From NCBI GenBank assembly GCA_023392535.1, contig JAEVYY010000009.1, positions 248,001-312,000 on the forward strand: DNA of 64,000 bases, given 5' to 3'. Shown here piece by piece: positions 8,828 to 17,209 of this stretch (the stretch's first letter is position 1; every line of letters starts with the position of its first letter). Under the pieces are notes generated by a model. That model was not told the DNA's origin. It saw only the letters and a program-made list of their open reading frames with translations, and did not search any database. The translations under genes were made by a program, and so were the position numbers. This DNA is from Bacillota bacterium (GTDB taxonomy: Bacteria; Bacillota; Clostridia; Lachnospirales; Lachnospiraceae).

Positions 8828-10000
8828 TTAAATTTCAACATCCTGCGAATAGTCTACCGTATCAAACCGGAATCCGAACATATGATAAAAATCCTCCCAA
8901 TACCCCTCCACATCCGCTATTTCTAAAATATTGTCTGAATTGACCTTGTCCCAAACTTCCATTGTTTCCTGTTGTACATCATCCCGCATCTCCCAGTCAT
9001 CCATACGAATCCTGCCCTCATTATCTGTCTTAGCAGCGTCCTGATCGCACACCCCGTACAGTTTATCCTGAAAGAGCCTGCCTATTTGCTCAATACATCC
9101 TTCATGCAGATTCTTTTGCTTCATAATCTTATATAAGATCGCAAAATACAATGGTACGATAGGAATTGCACTGCTTGCCTGTGTTACCAATGCCTTATTG
9201 ACCGAAATACATGCATGCAATCTCTTATTCGAAAATTTTTTGTTGATTTCTTGTGCGGAATCCTGCAAATGTTTCTTTGCTCTGCCAATTGTGCCATTTT
9301 TATACACTGGATAGGTAAGTTCTGGACCAATATAGGAATACGCGACGGTTACTGTACCTTGCTCTAATACTTCTGCTTCATTAAGTGCAGAAATCCAGTC
9401 TATCCAGTCTTCTCCTCCCATGACTTTTATCGTTGCGTCTATCTCCTCTTGATTTGCCGGTGTTATGGTCGCTTCGGATATTGTATTATTTGAAAGATTC
9501 CAAGATTTATTAGTAAAATCATGATCTGTTGTCTTTAAGATAGAGTGATACGTGGTACCATCTGCAACTGTTCTCCTGGGTGAAGCAAGACTGTAGATGA
9601 CCATATCTATGCTACCAAGATCCTTCTTAATCATCGCAATTACCTGTTCTTTTATTTCTTTGGAAAATGCATCTCCATTCACAGATTTTGCATACAGACC
9701 TTCTGCAGCTGCAAACTCTTCAAAAGATTTTGTATTATACCACCCCGGTGTTGCCGTTCTTTTTCCGTTACTTTCTTTCTCGAACATCACACCGATCGTT
9801 GCTGCTTTGCATCCAAATGCGGCAGTTATTCTGGAAGCCAATCCATAACCGGTCGATGCTCCAATCACAAGTACTTTTTTCGGTCCTTTGATTGCACCCT
9901 GTTTTTTTATGTACGCTATCTGCCTAGATACATTCTCTCTGCATCCTATCGGATGCGCTGTAGTGCATATAAATCCTTTTACTTTTGGCTCTACTATCAT
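8828..10000 (-). CDS. fabV: NADH-dependent trans-2-enoyl-ACP/CoA reductase FabV
   Basis: Reduces the enoyl double bond in the last step of the fatty acid elongation cycle (FabV type), or crotonyl-CoA in Ter-type relatives. The FabV N-terminus is clear: MIVEPKVKGFICTTAHPIGC. The NADH loop VLVIGASTGYGLASR follows, and the catalytic Y-x8-K is in YKNGTIGRAKK. The start at 10000 is set by AGGAAGGTG 6 bases upstream and gives 390 residues, near the usual 398. Longer upstream readings run into the operator. FabV enzymes are commonly triclosan-insensitive. A strong FabT-type operator lies 22-46 bases upstream, implying control by fatty acid status. Confidence 0.94.
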   Translation of the reverse strand: MIVEPKVKGFICTTAHPIGCRENVSRQIAYIKKQGAIKGPKKVLVIGASTGYGLASRITAAFGCKAATIGVMFEKESNGKRTATPGWYNTKSFEEFAAAEGLYAKSVNGDAFSKEIKEQVIAMIKKDLGSIDMVIYSLASPRRTVADGTTYHSILKTTDHDFTNKSWNLSNNTISEATITPANQEEIDATIKVMGGEDWIDWISALNEAEVLEQGTVTVAYSYIGPELTYPVYKNGTIGRAKKHLQDSAQEINKKFSNKRLHACISVNKALVTQASSAIPIVPLYFAILYKIMKQKNLHEGCIEQIGRLFQDKLYGVCDQDAAKTDNEGRIRMDDWEMRDDVQQETMEVWDKVNSDNILEIADVEGYWEDFYHMFGFRFDTVDYSQDVEI

Positions 10001-10021
10001 GATGGCACCTTCCTGTTTTTC

Positions 10022-10046
10022 ATATAGTTTGATAATCAAACTATAT
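10022..10046. promoter_or_regulatory. FabT-like operator upstream of fabV
   Basis: Perfect 12-bp inverted repeat around one base: ATATAGTTTGAT, A, ATCAAACTATAT. The core TTTGATnATCAAA matches the binding site of FabT, the MarR-family fatty acid repressor studied in streptococci. A possible minus-strand promoter (TTGCTT, 17 bases, TAGTAT) lies just upstream, so the palindrome would cover the transcription start. Confidence 0.75.
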
Positions 10047-10168
10047 ACTACCATAGAAATCAATAGGAAGCAATAAAGTTCTTATCTATCCTTCCCTATG
10101 CATTTGAAATAATTTGTACTATAATTAATATCATTATAACATTTTTAGCATCGTTAGAAAGGTTTCCC

Positions 10169-11014
10169 ATGAAAAAAATCAAATACACTATTGTACTAAT
10201 ACTTTTAATTCTCACATCTTTTATTATAAGTTCCTGTACTTTTCAGGATAGTAGCTTAACAGATTCTTCCTCTTTTCGCGTCATATGTCTAAATGCGGGA
10301 AAAGCAGATGCCATGTTATTGCTCTCTGACAATGCTTCGATTGTACTCGATACGGGTAACACCGGAGAAGGAAAAGTGATCGTAAATACCTTAAAACGTT
10401 TGGGCGTGACAAGTATTGATTATCTTATACTGACACATTTTGATAAAGATCATGCTGGAGGAGCTGCATATCTGATTGAAGAAATGGATATTTCACATAT
10501 TCTGCAAACTTATCCAGTCAAAGATAATGATGCTTATCATAATTATTTGAAAGCGGTCGCAGATACCTCCCTATCACCAGAAATCGTAACTTCCAATTAT
10601 GATTTTACCTTAGATTCTATTGCATACCATGTGATACCTCCTAAATATTCGTCTTATACAGAAAAGAAAAGTAATAATTCTTCTCTTGTCATGCAAGTAA
10701 TCCATGGAGAAAATACGTTTCTTTTTACTGGAGATATTGAAAACGAAAGACTTGAGGAGCTTTTGCAAGATACCTCCTTTGATCTGAACAGTACCTTTTT
10801 AAAAGTTCCTCATCATGGTCTATATCAACCTTTATTTCCAGAATTTTTTAGAAAAATAGCACCCTCTTATGCAGTCATAACATCTTCTGAGGATATGCCG
10901 GAAGATGAGGGAACACTTGCATTATTGGATGCGATTGATTGTCATACCTATCTGACAAAAAAAGGCTCTATACTCTTTATCAGTGACGGAAAGACTATTG
11001 AAGCAGATCAATGA
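10169..11014 (+). CDS. ComEC-like metallo-hydrolase lipoprotein
   Basis: Exported lipoprotein (signal with lipobox SFIISSCTF, cysteine at residue 23) followed by a single metallo-beta-lactamase fold like the C-terminal domain of ComEC/Rec2. The metal motif HxDxDH is seen as LILTHFDKDHAGGAAY. Supporting blocks are SIVLDTGNTG, FLFTGDIENERLEELL and KVPHHGLYQPLFPEF. Family members at the cell surface may be nucleases or phosphodiesterases; the substrate here is unknown. AGAAAGG precedes the start. It is one of few rightward genes and overlaps the 3' end of the convergent TfoX-like gene by 7 bases. Confidence 0.86.
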   Translation: MKKIKYTIVLILLILTSFIISSCTFQDSSLTDSSSFRVICLNAGKADAMLLLSDNASIVLDTGNTGEGKVIVNTLKRLGVTSIDYLILTHFDKDHAGGAAYLIEEMDISHILQTYPVKDNDAYHNYLKAVADTSLSPEIVTSNYDFTLDSIAYHVIPPKYSSYTEKKSNNSSLVMQVIHGENTFLFTGDIENERLEELLQDTSFDLNSTFLKVPHHGLYQPLFPEFFRKIAPSYAVITSSEDMPEDEGTLALLDAIDCHTYLTKKGSILFISDGKTIEADQ

Positions 11015-11259
11015 GACTGATAAAATTCTTTTAATTCTTTTCTAATTTCATCAGACAACTCCGTTTTTTTCACCCCTTGAATTGCTCCCTCCAGAGCGTA
11101 CAAGCGGTGAATACATGCCGAATCATCAAACGACTTAATCATTAGCCATGCCTGCTTACTTCCTGCTTGCCTGAGTTGCTCGCAGGTCTTTATTCCCACT
11201 TTATTCAATTGTTCTTCCACCACACTTCCAATATTAGGCAATTTTGATAATTCTCCCAT
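11008..11259 (-). CDS. TfoX C-terminal-domain protein
   Basis: Stand-alone TfoX/Sxy C-terminal domain, a helix-hairpin-helix-like fold. The opening LSKLPNIGSVVEEQLNKVGI and the later SACIHRLYALEGAIQGVKK are typical. In this form the protein lacks the N-terminal TfoX domain and its role is unknown; in gamma-proteobacteria the full protein activates competence genes. The start is taken at 11259 because AGGAGG lies 6 bases upstream, giving 83 residues; the longer reading from 11304 has no ribosome site. It is last in an operon with a DeoR regulator and a YczE-like membrane protein. Confidence 0.85.
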   Translation of the reverse strand: MGELSKLPNIGSVVEEQLNKVGIKTCEQLRQAGSKQAWLMIKSFDDSACIHRLYALEGAIQGVKKTELSDEIRKELKEFYQSH

Positions 11260-11315
11260 GATTCCTCCTGAATTTCCTTTTATACGTATGCCATATTTTA
11301 TCATTCCAATTCGTT

Positions 11316-11981
11316 CTATGCAACTTTAAATCTTCGATATATCTGATTGATTGGGCATTTCATGAGGTCCAGGACCGTTCCAAATACAATAGCGTTCATG
11401 ATAGTACCCTCTCTGATGGTGCTTTTAAAACCTGCAATCATACAAATTGCTATATTCAATATTATCAAAAAAATGTCAAACGCTTTCCGGTATTTTCCCA
11501 ACGTTTCATTCCTAGCTTCTGCAATAAGCTGTAAAAATCCTTCTAATGGAATACGAATAAAATCCGCCTCCAATACCATAATGACACCAATCGCATTACA
11601 TGCAAAGGATAAGTTACCAAGTAATACTCTTAAAAAATAGGATGTAATCGTGATAGACTGAAACACATGGTATAAAAAGAAATTAAGAACTCCCCCTCCA
11701 AATACCACAATTAATATTTGTAATAATTGTATGGGCTTAAATTCCCCTTTTTGAATAAATAACTGTCCCGCTAAAAATATTATCTGGAAAAGTATTAATA
11801 GGGTTCCCATTTTTATCCCTGTTAAATAAGAACTCATAAGGCAGAACGCGGTGAACGGTCCCTGACCAATATTGGCAAATGCACTCAATGCCGCTGCAAA
11901 ATGTGAGATGGATATACCAAGAAGTGTAACAAATATCTTTTTCATATTCTTTATGACTATTTGCTTTATTTTTTTATTCAT
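11316..11981 (-). CDS. YczE/YyaS-type integral membrane protein
   Basis: A 221-residue protein with about five or six hydrophobic segments. The stretch FAAALSAFANIGQGPFTAFC and the later VLEADFIRIPLEGFLQLIAE resemble the YczE/YitT-like membrane family (DUF6198 relatives) of Firmicutes. No transport substrate is established for these. It starts 15 bases after the DeoR-family gene and is followed 56 bases later by the TfoX-like gene, so it probably belongs to a DeoR-controlled unit. The assignment rests on topology and a few family blocks. Confidence 0.75.
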   Translation of the reverse strand: MNKKIKQIVIKNMKKIFVTLLGISISHFAAALSAFANIGQGPFTAFCLMSSYLTGIKMGTLLILFQIIFLAGQLFIQKGEFKPIQLLQILIVVFGGGVLNFFLYHVFQSITITSYFLRVLLGNLSFACNAIGVIMVLEADFIRIPLEGFLQLIAEARNETLGKYRKAFDIFLIILNIAICMIAGFKSTIREGTIMNAIVFGTVLDLMKCPINQIYRRFKVA

Positions 11982-11996
11982 CCTGTATCATCTCCA

Positions 11997-12755
11997 TTAT
12001 AATTTTGCTTCTATTATTTTCTTTGCATGAATGTTGCTTTTTAGTTTTTCACTAATCGGATTTGTAACTAAAAGATCGATATCTTGAAATTCACAGAATT
12101 GATAAGTGGCCTCCTTTTCGAACTTCGTGTAATCCGCTAAAATCTGTATCTGTTTACTGTGTGCAATCACATATTTGTTTACTGTGAAAGTATCTAGCAC
12201 ATTGATACCAGGCCCTTTTAATCCTTTACTCCCTTCCATTCCCAGTATCACCATATCAAAATAAATGCCTCTTAGCATATCTATCACATAGCTACCTACT
12301 GTTCTTTTTCCCAAGCTCCAGTATTCACCACCCACTAATATAACCTTATTCTTTGTACCCGCAAGATAAGGGACCAGCTCATAAGAATTCGTAAATATGG
12401 TACAATTCTTCCGCATCCTAAGCAATCTGCCCAGTGGCAAAGCCGTACTACTTGGATCCATAAATAATACCATATCATCTTTAATATAATTAATCGCCTC
12501 ATAAGCGATCTGCCTTTTCGCAGCACCTTGCTCCTGTCGTCTTAAATCCATAGGAACTTCCGTAATTGCATTCCTAATCACAGCACCACCATGCGTTCTA
12601 TATACCAGACCTTTTAACTCCAAAAAATTCAGATCAGAGCGTATGGTTTCTTTGGTTACCTGATATTTTTGAGCTAACTCATCCACCGTTCCCTTCTCAT
12701 TCGCAAGAATATACTTGGTAATTTCCTCTCTCCTGCACTCACTATTCCCTCTCAT
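11997..12755 (-). CDS. DeoR/GlpR-family transcriptional regulator
   Basis: N-terminal winged helix with the DeoR signature (VDELAQKYQVTKETIRSDLNFLELKG, quoted in part; the recognition helix ends VYRTHGGAV). A sugar-phosphate isomerase-like sensor domain fills residues 75-252. Such regulators normally repress a sugar-use operon and respond to a phosphorylated sugar, but no sugar genes follow; the next gene is a membrane protein. AGAGGTG precedes the ATG at 12755. The A+T-rich stretch 12780-12870 upstream probably holds the promoter and autoregulatory site. Confidence 0.9.
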   Translation of the reverse strand: MRGNSECRREEITKYILANEKGTVDELAQKYQVTKETIRSDLNFLELKGLVYRTHGGAVIRNAITEVPMDLRRQEQGAAKRQIAYEAINYIKDDMVLFMDPSSTALPLGRLLRMRKNCTIFTNSYELVPYLAGTKNKVILVGGEYWSLGKRTVGSYVIDMLRGIYFDMVILGMEGSKGLKGPGINVLDTFTVNKYVIAHSKQIQILADYTKFEKEATYQFCEFQDIDLLVTNPISEKLKSNIHAKKIIEAKL

Positions 12756-12891
12756 ATTTCACCTCTTTTTGTTTATCATAACAAAGCAGTAATATAAGTC
12801 AATATTTAATGATTATATTTGTGAAACAAAAGAAAATTTATTTTTGTTTTTATTATAATCGTTTGTTTTATCAATGTTTCAAAAATAACAA

Positions 12892-12922
12892 CAAAAAAAG
12901 AGGAAGCAAATCTTGCTCCTCT
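12892..12922 (-). terminator. Terminator downstream of flavodoxin
   Basis: On the minus strand AGAGGAGCAA pairs with TTGCTTCCTCT (one bulged base) and runs straight into TTTTTTTG. It lies 18 bases past the flavodoxin stop. Confidence 0.85.
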
Positions 12923-12939
12923 CCTATTCTTTATCTAAA

Positions 12940-13359
12940 TTACTCACACATTTTTATGCCAATCTGATGTAATTTTTCTTGCGCCTCGCTGTTAGGTGCA
13001 TTCATACAAGTAATTCCTTCTCCGCCTATTAAAGTAGCTCCAGCTGCTCTTATTCTTTCTTCCCAATCTCGCATCCATTCCTCATTACCCCAACCATAAG
13101 ACCCAAATAGCACGATTTTTTTGCCTGCAATCTTTCCTTCCAATTCCTCCATAAAAGGCTCCATGGTCGATTCCTCCAATTGTTCTACTCCCATAGAAGG
13201 GCAACCCAGTGCAAAGACGGTATCTTGTTCCAGGTCTTCTGCCACAACAGATGTAACATCTAAAATTTCGCACTCTTTTCCACCTTCCTCGATCCCTTTA
13301 CTAATTTCTACTGCCATTTCTGCAGTATTACCAGTTCCACTCCAATATATAATTTTCAT
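12940..13359 (-). CDS. Flavodoxin
   Basis: Short-chain FMN electron carrier of 139 residues. The phosphate-binding loop WSGTGNTAEMA is at residues 6-16, and the later isoalloxazine-contacting loops are in ALGCPSMGVEQLEES and FGSYGWGNEEWM. Flavodoxins substitute for ferredoxin under iron shortage. It forms an operon with the DUF3793 gene 22 bases upstream, behind a metal-regulator-like dyad at 13991-14006, which fits iron-limited induction. GAGAGGAAG precedes the start. Confidence 0.93.
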   Translation of the reverse strand: MKIIYWSGTGNTAEMAVEISKGIEEGGKECEILDVTSVVAEDLEQDTVFALGCPSMGVEQLEESTMEPFMEELEGKIAGKKIVLFGSYGWGNEEWMRDWEERIRAAGATLIGGEGITCMNAPNSEAQEKLHQIGIKMCE

Positions 13360-13381
13360 TTTATTCTTCCTCTCTTCTCAT

Positions 13382-13969
13382 TTAAGATGCGATTTCACAA
13401 ATTGACTTTCCCTGTAAAAATTCACTTTCACAGATATTCCGTAACTCATCAAACAGCTGAAATAATTTCTTTTTCTTTTCTTCATTCCTATAAACCTTCC
13501 AATATCCCGTGCATAGAAAATTTTTCCCTTTATGGTTCGTAAATCCCTTTACATCTTCTAGCGGATATCCTAATAAAACTCCAATTTCATGGGGAAATTC
13601 ATCTCTATCCATGATACTTCTGGCAATACGGATATTCAGGTAAGCAAGATAGGTAAGCGTTCCTTTTCCCTGATATCCATACCGTTTTAAAAATGATTTA
13701 ATAGTTCCATTTGATAAATAGGCATGGTATTCCTTTTCTCTATATAAAAAATATAGGTTTTCTTTTCCTCTTCCCTGCATTTTAAATATTTGAATATCCG
13801 TACCACATAATTGCTCATACAAAGAATTTTCTTCCTCTTCCGTTAAAGCAACTACCGTTGCTACTCTTTTTCCCTTTAAAAAAGGGGCGCAATGGTAAAC
13901 AAGCTGCATTGCTACTTTTTCTTTTTCATTCTGTGATGCGATATATTTTGTTAATTCTTCAATCGGCAT
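13382..13969 (-). CDS. DUF3793 family protein
   Basis: Clostridial DUF3793 protein of 195 residues. It starts with a helical segment ending VAMQLVYHCAPFLKGKR, and carries FLYREKEYHAYL and the conserved HEIGVLLGYPLEDVKGF block before NHKGKNFLCTGYWKVY. Its function is unknown. In clostridia it is repeatedly seen next to flavodoxin or iron-transport genes. Here it precedes flavodoxin by 22 bases and follows a dyad resembling a DtxR-type box, so I infer a role under iron limitation. AAAGGGAGGAG gives a strong ribosome site. Confidence 0.85.
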   Translation of the reverse strand: MPIEELTKYIASQNEKEKVAMQLVYHCAPFLKGKRVATVVALTEEEENSLYEQLCGTDIQIFKMQGRGKENLYFLYREKEYHAYLSNGTIKSFLKRYGYQGKGTLTYLAYLNIRIARSIMDRDEFPHEIGVLLGYPLEDVKGFTNHKGKNFLCTGYWKVYRNEEKKKKLFQLFDELRNICESEFLQGKSICEIAS

Positions 13970-13990
13970 AACTCATCTCCTCCCTTTCGA

Positions 13991-14006
13991 GTTAGCTATA
14001 ACTAAC
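13991..14006. promoter_or_regulatory. Metalloregulator-like dyad upstream of DUF3793-flavodoxin
   Basis: GTTAGCTATAACTAAC is an imperfect 16-bp palindrome with GTTAG/CTAAC arms around TATA, 22 bases upstream of the DUF3793 start. It resembles DtxR/IdeR-type boxes more than a Fur box. The link to iron is inferred from the flavodoxin downstream. Confidence 0.5.
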
Positions 14007-14059
14007 CTATATGTAGATTACCAGTGCTAAAGCAAAAATGCAAGAAGAATAGAGTCAGG

Positions 14060-14115
14060 TGAAAAAAAATATCAGTTCATGCAGCGCTTATGCATTCCCA
14101 CAAGCACTGCAGAAC
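14060..14115 (-). terminator. Terminator downstream of the carboxypeptidase 3' fragment
   Basis: On the minus strand GTTCTGCAGTGCTTGTG pairs with CATAAGCGCTGCATGAAC with small mismatches, followed by GATATTTTTTTTC. It would end transcripts of the restored gene. Confidence 0.8.
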
Positions 14116-14127
14116 CAAATTAAAGTT

Positions 14128-14634
14128 TTATGTCAGACAAAATTTTTGAAGAATCCTTTCAAAGCACCATGGGAGATCTATTTTATCAATATCTTCCGTA
14201 ATAATTAAAGTATCCACTTTCCATTTTTCTCCATCCACCGAATAGGTAATTGTTCCCACTTGCTCCCCTTTTTTTACAGGCGCTTCCAATACATCCTTTA
14301 TGTCATATTTGACATTCATATTCTCGTCATTTTTCATGAGAATTCCCTGTATTGGAGGTGAGCTTTTTTCATAGTCATCTATTTTTACTCCAACTGTTGC
14401 GATATCCCCTATCACTTTTGTCTGACCATGCATTACCGGAATTGGATCAAGCGCTTTTTGATCTATCTTCACTTCATCAAAACCATGATATTGGAAATTA
14501 TCAATTCCATATGCCATTAATTTTTTCGTGTCGCTCCATTTATACCCCTTGTTATTTGGCCATCCGCAGGCAAGCAGGGCAACACTATAAGTCCTACCAT
14601 CCCTCCGAAGCGCGCCAACATAACAATATCCTGC
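14128..14634 (-). pseudogene. 3' fragment of the split D-alanyl-D-alanine carboxypeptidase
   Basis: Codons 263-430 of a penicillin-binding-protein-type carboxypeptidase, cut off from its catalytic half by the element. From 14634 the frame reads AGYCYVGALRRDGRTYSVAL, then LACGWPNNKGYKWSDTKKLM, the usual sequence after the KTG motif. The PBP5 C-terminal beta domain follows (YDIKDVLEAPVKKGEQVG) and a short C-terminal anchor-like helix. The frame runs a little into the element and meets a TAA, with no ribosome site. The N-terminal half is at 37609-36819, 22 kb away. An internal ATG at 14517 gives a 129-residue reading of doubtful use. Confidence 0.9.
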
Positions 14635-14652
14635 TTTTGTGCTAGAAGAACC
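14609..14652. other. attL-type junction: host carboxypeptidase gene to element
   Basis: Host sequence ends and element sequence begins at the CC of cctgc, 14630-14634. The element arm TGCTTTTGTGCTAGAAGAAC (last C at 14652 omitted) is the near inverse of the arm at the right end, with 15 of 21 positions matching. Only five bases (GCAGG on the coding strand) are shared by both junctions, as expected for serine recombinases. Confidence 0.85.
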
Positions 14653-14685
14653 AAAAAAATAGTGCCAAACAAAATGCGTACTTCT

Positions 14686-16209
14686 TTATAAGAATTCATC
14701 TTTGAAATTCCATTTAATTTCCAAAGAATCCGATCCATAATAAACGATTTCCTTTACAAGAGATCTGGCAATTTTTAAAAAAATAGTATTTTGCGTTACG
14801 AATTCCGGGACCCCCATTTTTGTAATCGATTGATATTTCTTCCATATTTCCGCACTGTTTTCATGTATCTTTATTTCGTCTAATACAGCCATTTCTTTCC
14901 CATTTTGCAATTGTTTCTTTTCTGTCAGAAATGTATACCCATCTATATTTCCATCCACATAGTCTTCATATAATGGTTGAACGCTTTCTTTGTATTTTAA
15001 CTGTTTCCCTTTTATGATTCTAAGCTTTCGATTTAATTCCTTTTGCTGTTCCAAATAACTGTTCTTTAATTTCTTTATTATTTCTTTACAGTCAATCCGT
15101 AATGCAATTTGTAATTTGAGTTCATCCATTATTATTTTATCAATATCTTGTTCTGAAATTTTAATATAAGCACAATTGTGCTTCGCAAAATTATAATGTC
15201 TGCAATAATAAATTTCCTGCTCTTTTTTACCCATTCTAAAAGTCAGATTATGATTACAATATCCACATTTTATTATCCCTACATATTTTTTGGGATAGTC
15301 CGGTAAATTTTTATTTTTACTTCTCGTTCTAATTCTGGATGAAGCTATTTCAAATTCTTCTTCTGGTATTATGACTGGTAACTTTCCTTCCATGCGCAAC
15401 CACTCATTTTTATCATACTTTTTGATGCTGTCCATAGTAACTTCATTCCTTTCTGTCTTTCGATATAGCAATACACCAGTATAAGATTCGTTTCTGAGTA
15501 TTCTTAGGACAGAACTTCCATTCCACTGTTTATAGACATTTTTCGCAGAAGGTATTTTTATTTTATATTGCTCTAGATAGAAAGAGGGACTATCTATTTT
15601 TTCAGCATTTAATTCTTTTGCAATGTCAGCCGCCGACTTTCCAGAATGATAGCTTTGAAATATTCTGACTACAATATCTGCTGCTGGCTGATCTATTATA
15701 ATTTTATCCTGCTCCTTACGATATCCATAGGGAAGAATACCTCCCGTAAATTCTCCATTCTCTTTTTTTAATTTAACAGTTGACCTGATTTTTTTTGATA
15801 AATCCTTACAATAAAAATCATTTACCATATTTTTAAATTGCATATTCAAGTCCGTATGGATTCCTCTATGCATACCGGAATCATAATAATCATTAATTGC
15901 AATAAATCTGATTCCCATCATTGGGAACAATTCTTCCAAATAATATCCTATTTCAATATAATTCCTTCCTAATCTCGATAAATCCTTCACAATGATACAG
16001 AGAATTCTCTTTCTCCTTATGTCTGCTAACATGCTTTGAAACGCAGGACGATCAAATGTTGTACCGGAGTATCCATCATCCACATAGGAAACAATTTTGT
16101 TAGGACATATCGTTGAATGCTGTAATGCATAATCATAAATTAATTTCTTCTGATTTATAATACTATTACTTTCTTTTTCTAGTAAGGAATCTTCTTTCGA
16201 TAACCTCAT
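14686..16209 (-). CDS. Large serine recombinase 1 of the element
   Basis: Domains in order: serine resolvase catalytic domain (residues 1-145, with DDGYSGTTFDRPAF and IVKDLSRLGRNYIEIGYYLE), the recombinase DNA-binding domain (about 160-280), a zinc ribbon (CGYCNHNL...YYCRHYNFAKHNC) and a coiled-coil-rich tail (375-450). It lies closest to the left end, 34 bases before the att arm. Oddity: the only conventional start, ATG at 16209, falls inside the Y-x-R-x-S motif, making the nucleophile Ser4 and removing the first strand. The frame upstream (TAAY before MRLS) is coding-like but has no ATG, GTG or TTG before a stop. It may use a rare start or be impaired. Confidence 0.9.
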   Translation of the reverse strand: MRLSKEDSLLEKESNSIINQKKLIYDYALQHSTICPNKIVSYVDDGYSGTTFDRPAFQSMLADIRRKRILCIIVKDLSRLGRNYIEIGYYLEELFPMMGIRFIAINDYYDSGMHRGIHTDLNMQFKNMVNDFYCKDLSKKIRSTVKLKKENGEFTGGILPYGYRKEQDKIIIDQPAADIVVRIFQSYHSGKSAADIAKELNAEKIDSPSFYLEQYKIKIPSAKNVYKQWNGSSVLRILRNESYTGVLLYRKTERNEVTMDSIKKYDKNEWLRMEGKLPVIIPEEEFEIASSRIRTRSKNKNLPDYPKKYVGIIKCGYCNHNLTFRMGKKEQEIYYCRHYNFAKHNCAYIKISEQDIDKIIMDELKLQIALRIDCKEIIKKLKNSYLEQQKELNRKLRIIKGKQLKYKESVQPLYEDYVDGNIDGYTFLTEKKQLQNGKEMAVLDEIKIHENSAEIWKKYQSITKMGVPEFVTQNTIFLKIARSLVKEIVYYGSDSLEIKWNFKDEFL

Positions 16210-16243
16210 ATACGCTGCAGTGCATGAATTGTCTATCTCTTCT

Positions 16244-17209
16244 CTATCTCCTTCTTTTTGTTTCCTTCTTTATTTTAACCTTTTCATAGACATCCGGATG
16301 AATGATTGCCTCCTGCGCATGAGGTATTATCTCCCATTCTTCCGGCGCATTACGAATCGTTTGTAGATTTTCATATTTTGATGTTTTTGTTTTATTTCTT
16401 ACGATAACACCAGTATAAACAGGATTTGAAAGTATATTTGAAATTGTTGCAGACCTCCAAAGAGCACCATTTTGATAAGTTTTTCCCATCCTTTGCATAT
16501 AGTATCGATAGGGAGGCGTAATATCCTCTTCGTTTAGCAGTTTCGCAATTGTATGACAAGACATCCCCTGTAGATATAGATCATATATTTTCTGAACGAT
16601 GGGAGCTGTTTCTGGATCCAAACGGAAACCTTCTTTACGGTTTTCCTTAATTATATAACCATAGGGAGGCATTGCACCAAATATTGTCTTCTCTTTCCTG
16701 GCAAGGTGATAAGAGGTGCTTCTTTTCAATGAAATATCTTTGGCATACATCTCATTGATCAGATTTTTAAGGCCGAGGAGTAGAAAATCCTGTGAAGCTT
16801 CTTGGGAATCACTGTCATATTGATCGTTAATAGCGATAAACCTAATATTCATTTCTGGAAAAATCGTTTCAAGAAAATAACCAGTTTCGATATAATTTCT
16901 GCCAAGTCTAGAAAGATCTTTTACGATAATACAATTCAGACAGCCTTTTCTGGCATCTGTAAGCATTTCTGTAAAGGCAGGCCTGTTGAAGTTTGTTCCG
17001 CTATAACCTTCCTCAGAATATTCTCTGTAGATACTCATCGTATTTTCTTTCGATACATAATTACGAATATAATTTATCTGATTCTTAATAGAATCACTTT
17101 CTCTGTGCATACTTCCAGATAGCCTCGCATAAATAGCTACTCTATATTGTGGTTTGTCGAATGCACCTGACTTGCTTTCCGCATTTATCCGTCTGCTACG
17201 TCTTGCCAT
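16244..17209 (-). CDS. Serine recombinase 2 of the element, without zinc ribbon
   Basis: At 321 residues it is the short member of the trio. The catalytic domain is complete, with Ser31 in IYARLSGS, EEGYSGTNFNRPAF and IVKDLSRLGRNYIETGYFLE. The recombinase DNA-binding domain reaches about residue 300 and the protein ends in a basic tail (KKETKRRR). The zinc ribbon and coiled coil that govern synapsis in large serine recombinases are absent. It overlaps the end of recombinase 3 by 14 bases and precedes recombinase 1 by 34, so all three are one transcript and may act together. Whether it is autonomous or accessory cannot be read from sequence. Confidence 0.9.
   Translation of the reverse strand: MARRSRRINAESKSGAFDKPQYRVAIYARLSGSMHRESDSIKNQINYIRNYVSKENTMSIYREYSEEGYSGTNFNRPAFTEMLTDARKGCLNCIIVKDLSRLGRNYIETGYFLETIFPEMNIRFIAINDQYDSDSQEASQDFLLLGLKNLINEMYAKDISLKRSTSYHLARKEKTIFGAMPPYGYIIKENRKEGFRLDPETAPIVQKIYDLYLQGMSCHTIAKLLNEEDITPPYRYYMQRMGKTYQNGALWRSATISNILSNPVYTGVIVRNKTKTSKYENLQTIRNAPEEWEIIPHAQEAIIHPDVYEKVKIKKETKRRR

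Noticed and set aside
14517..14738. 73-codon open frame at the left element junction
   Set aside because: It crosses the host-element boundary and matches no family, whereas another frame gives clear carboxypeptidase sequence.
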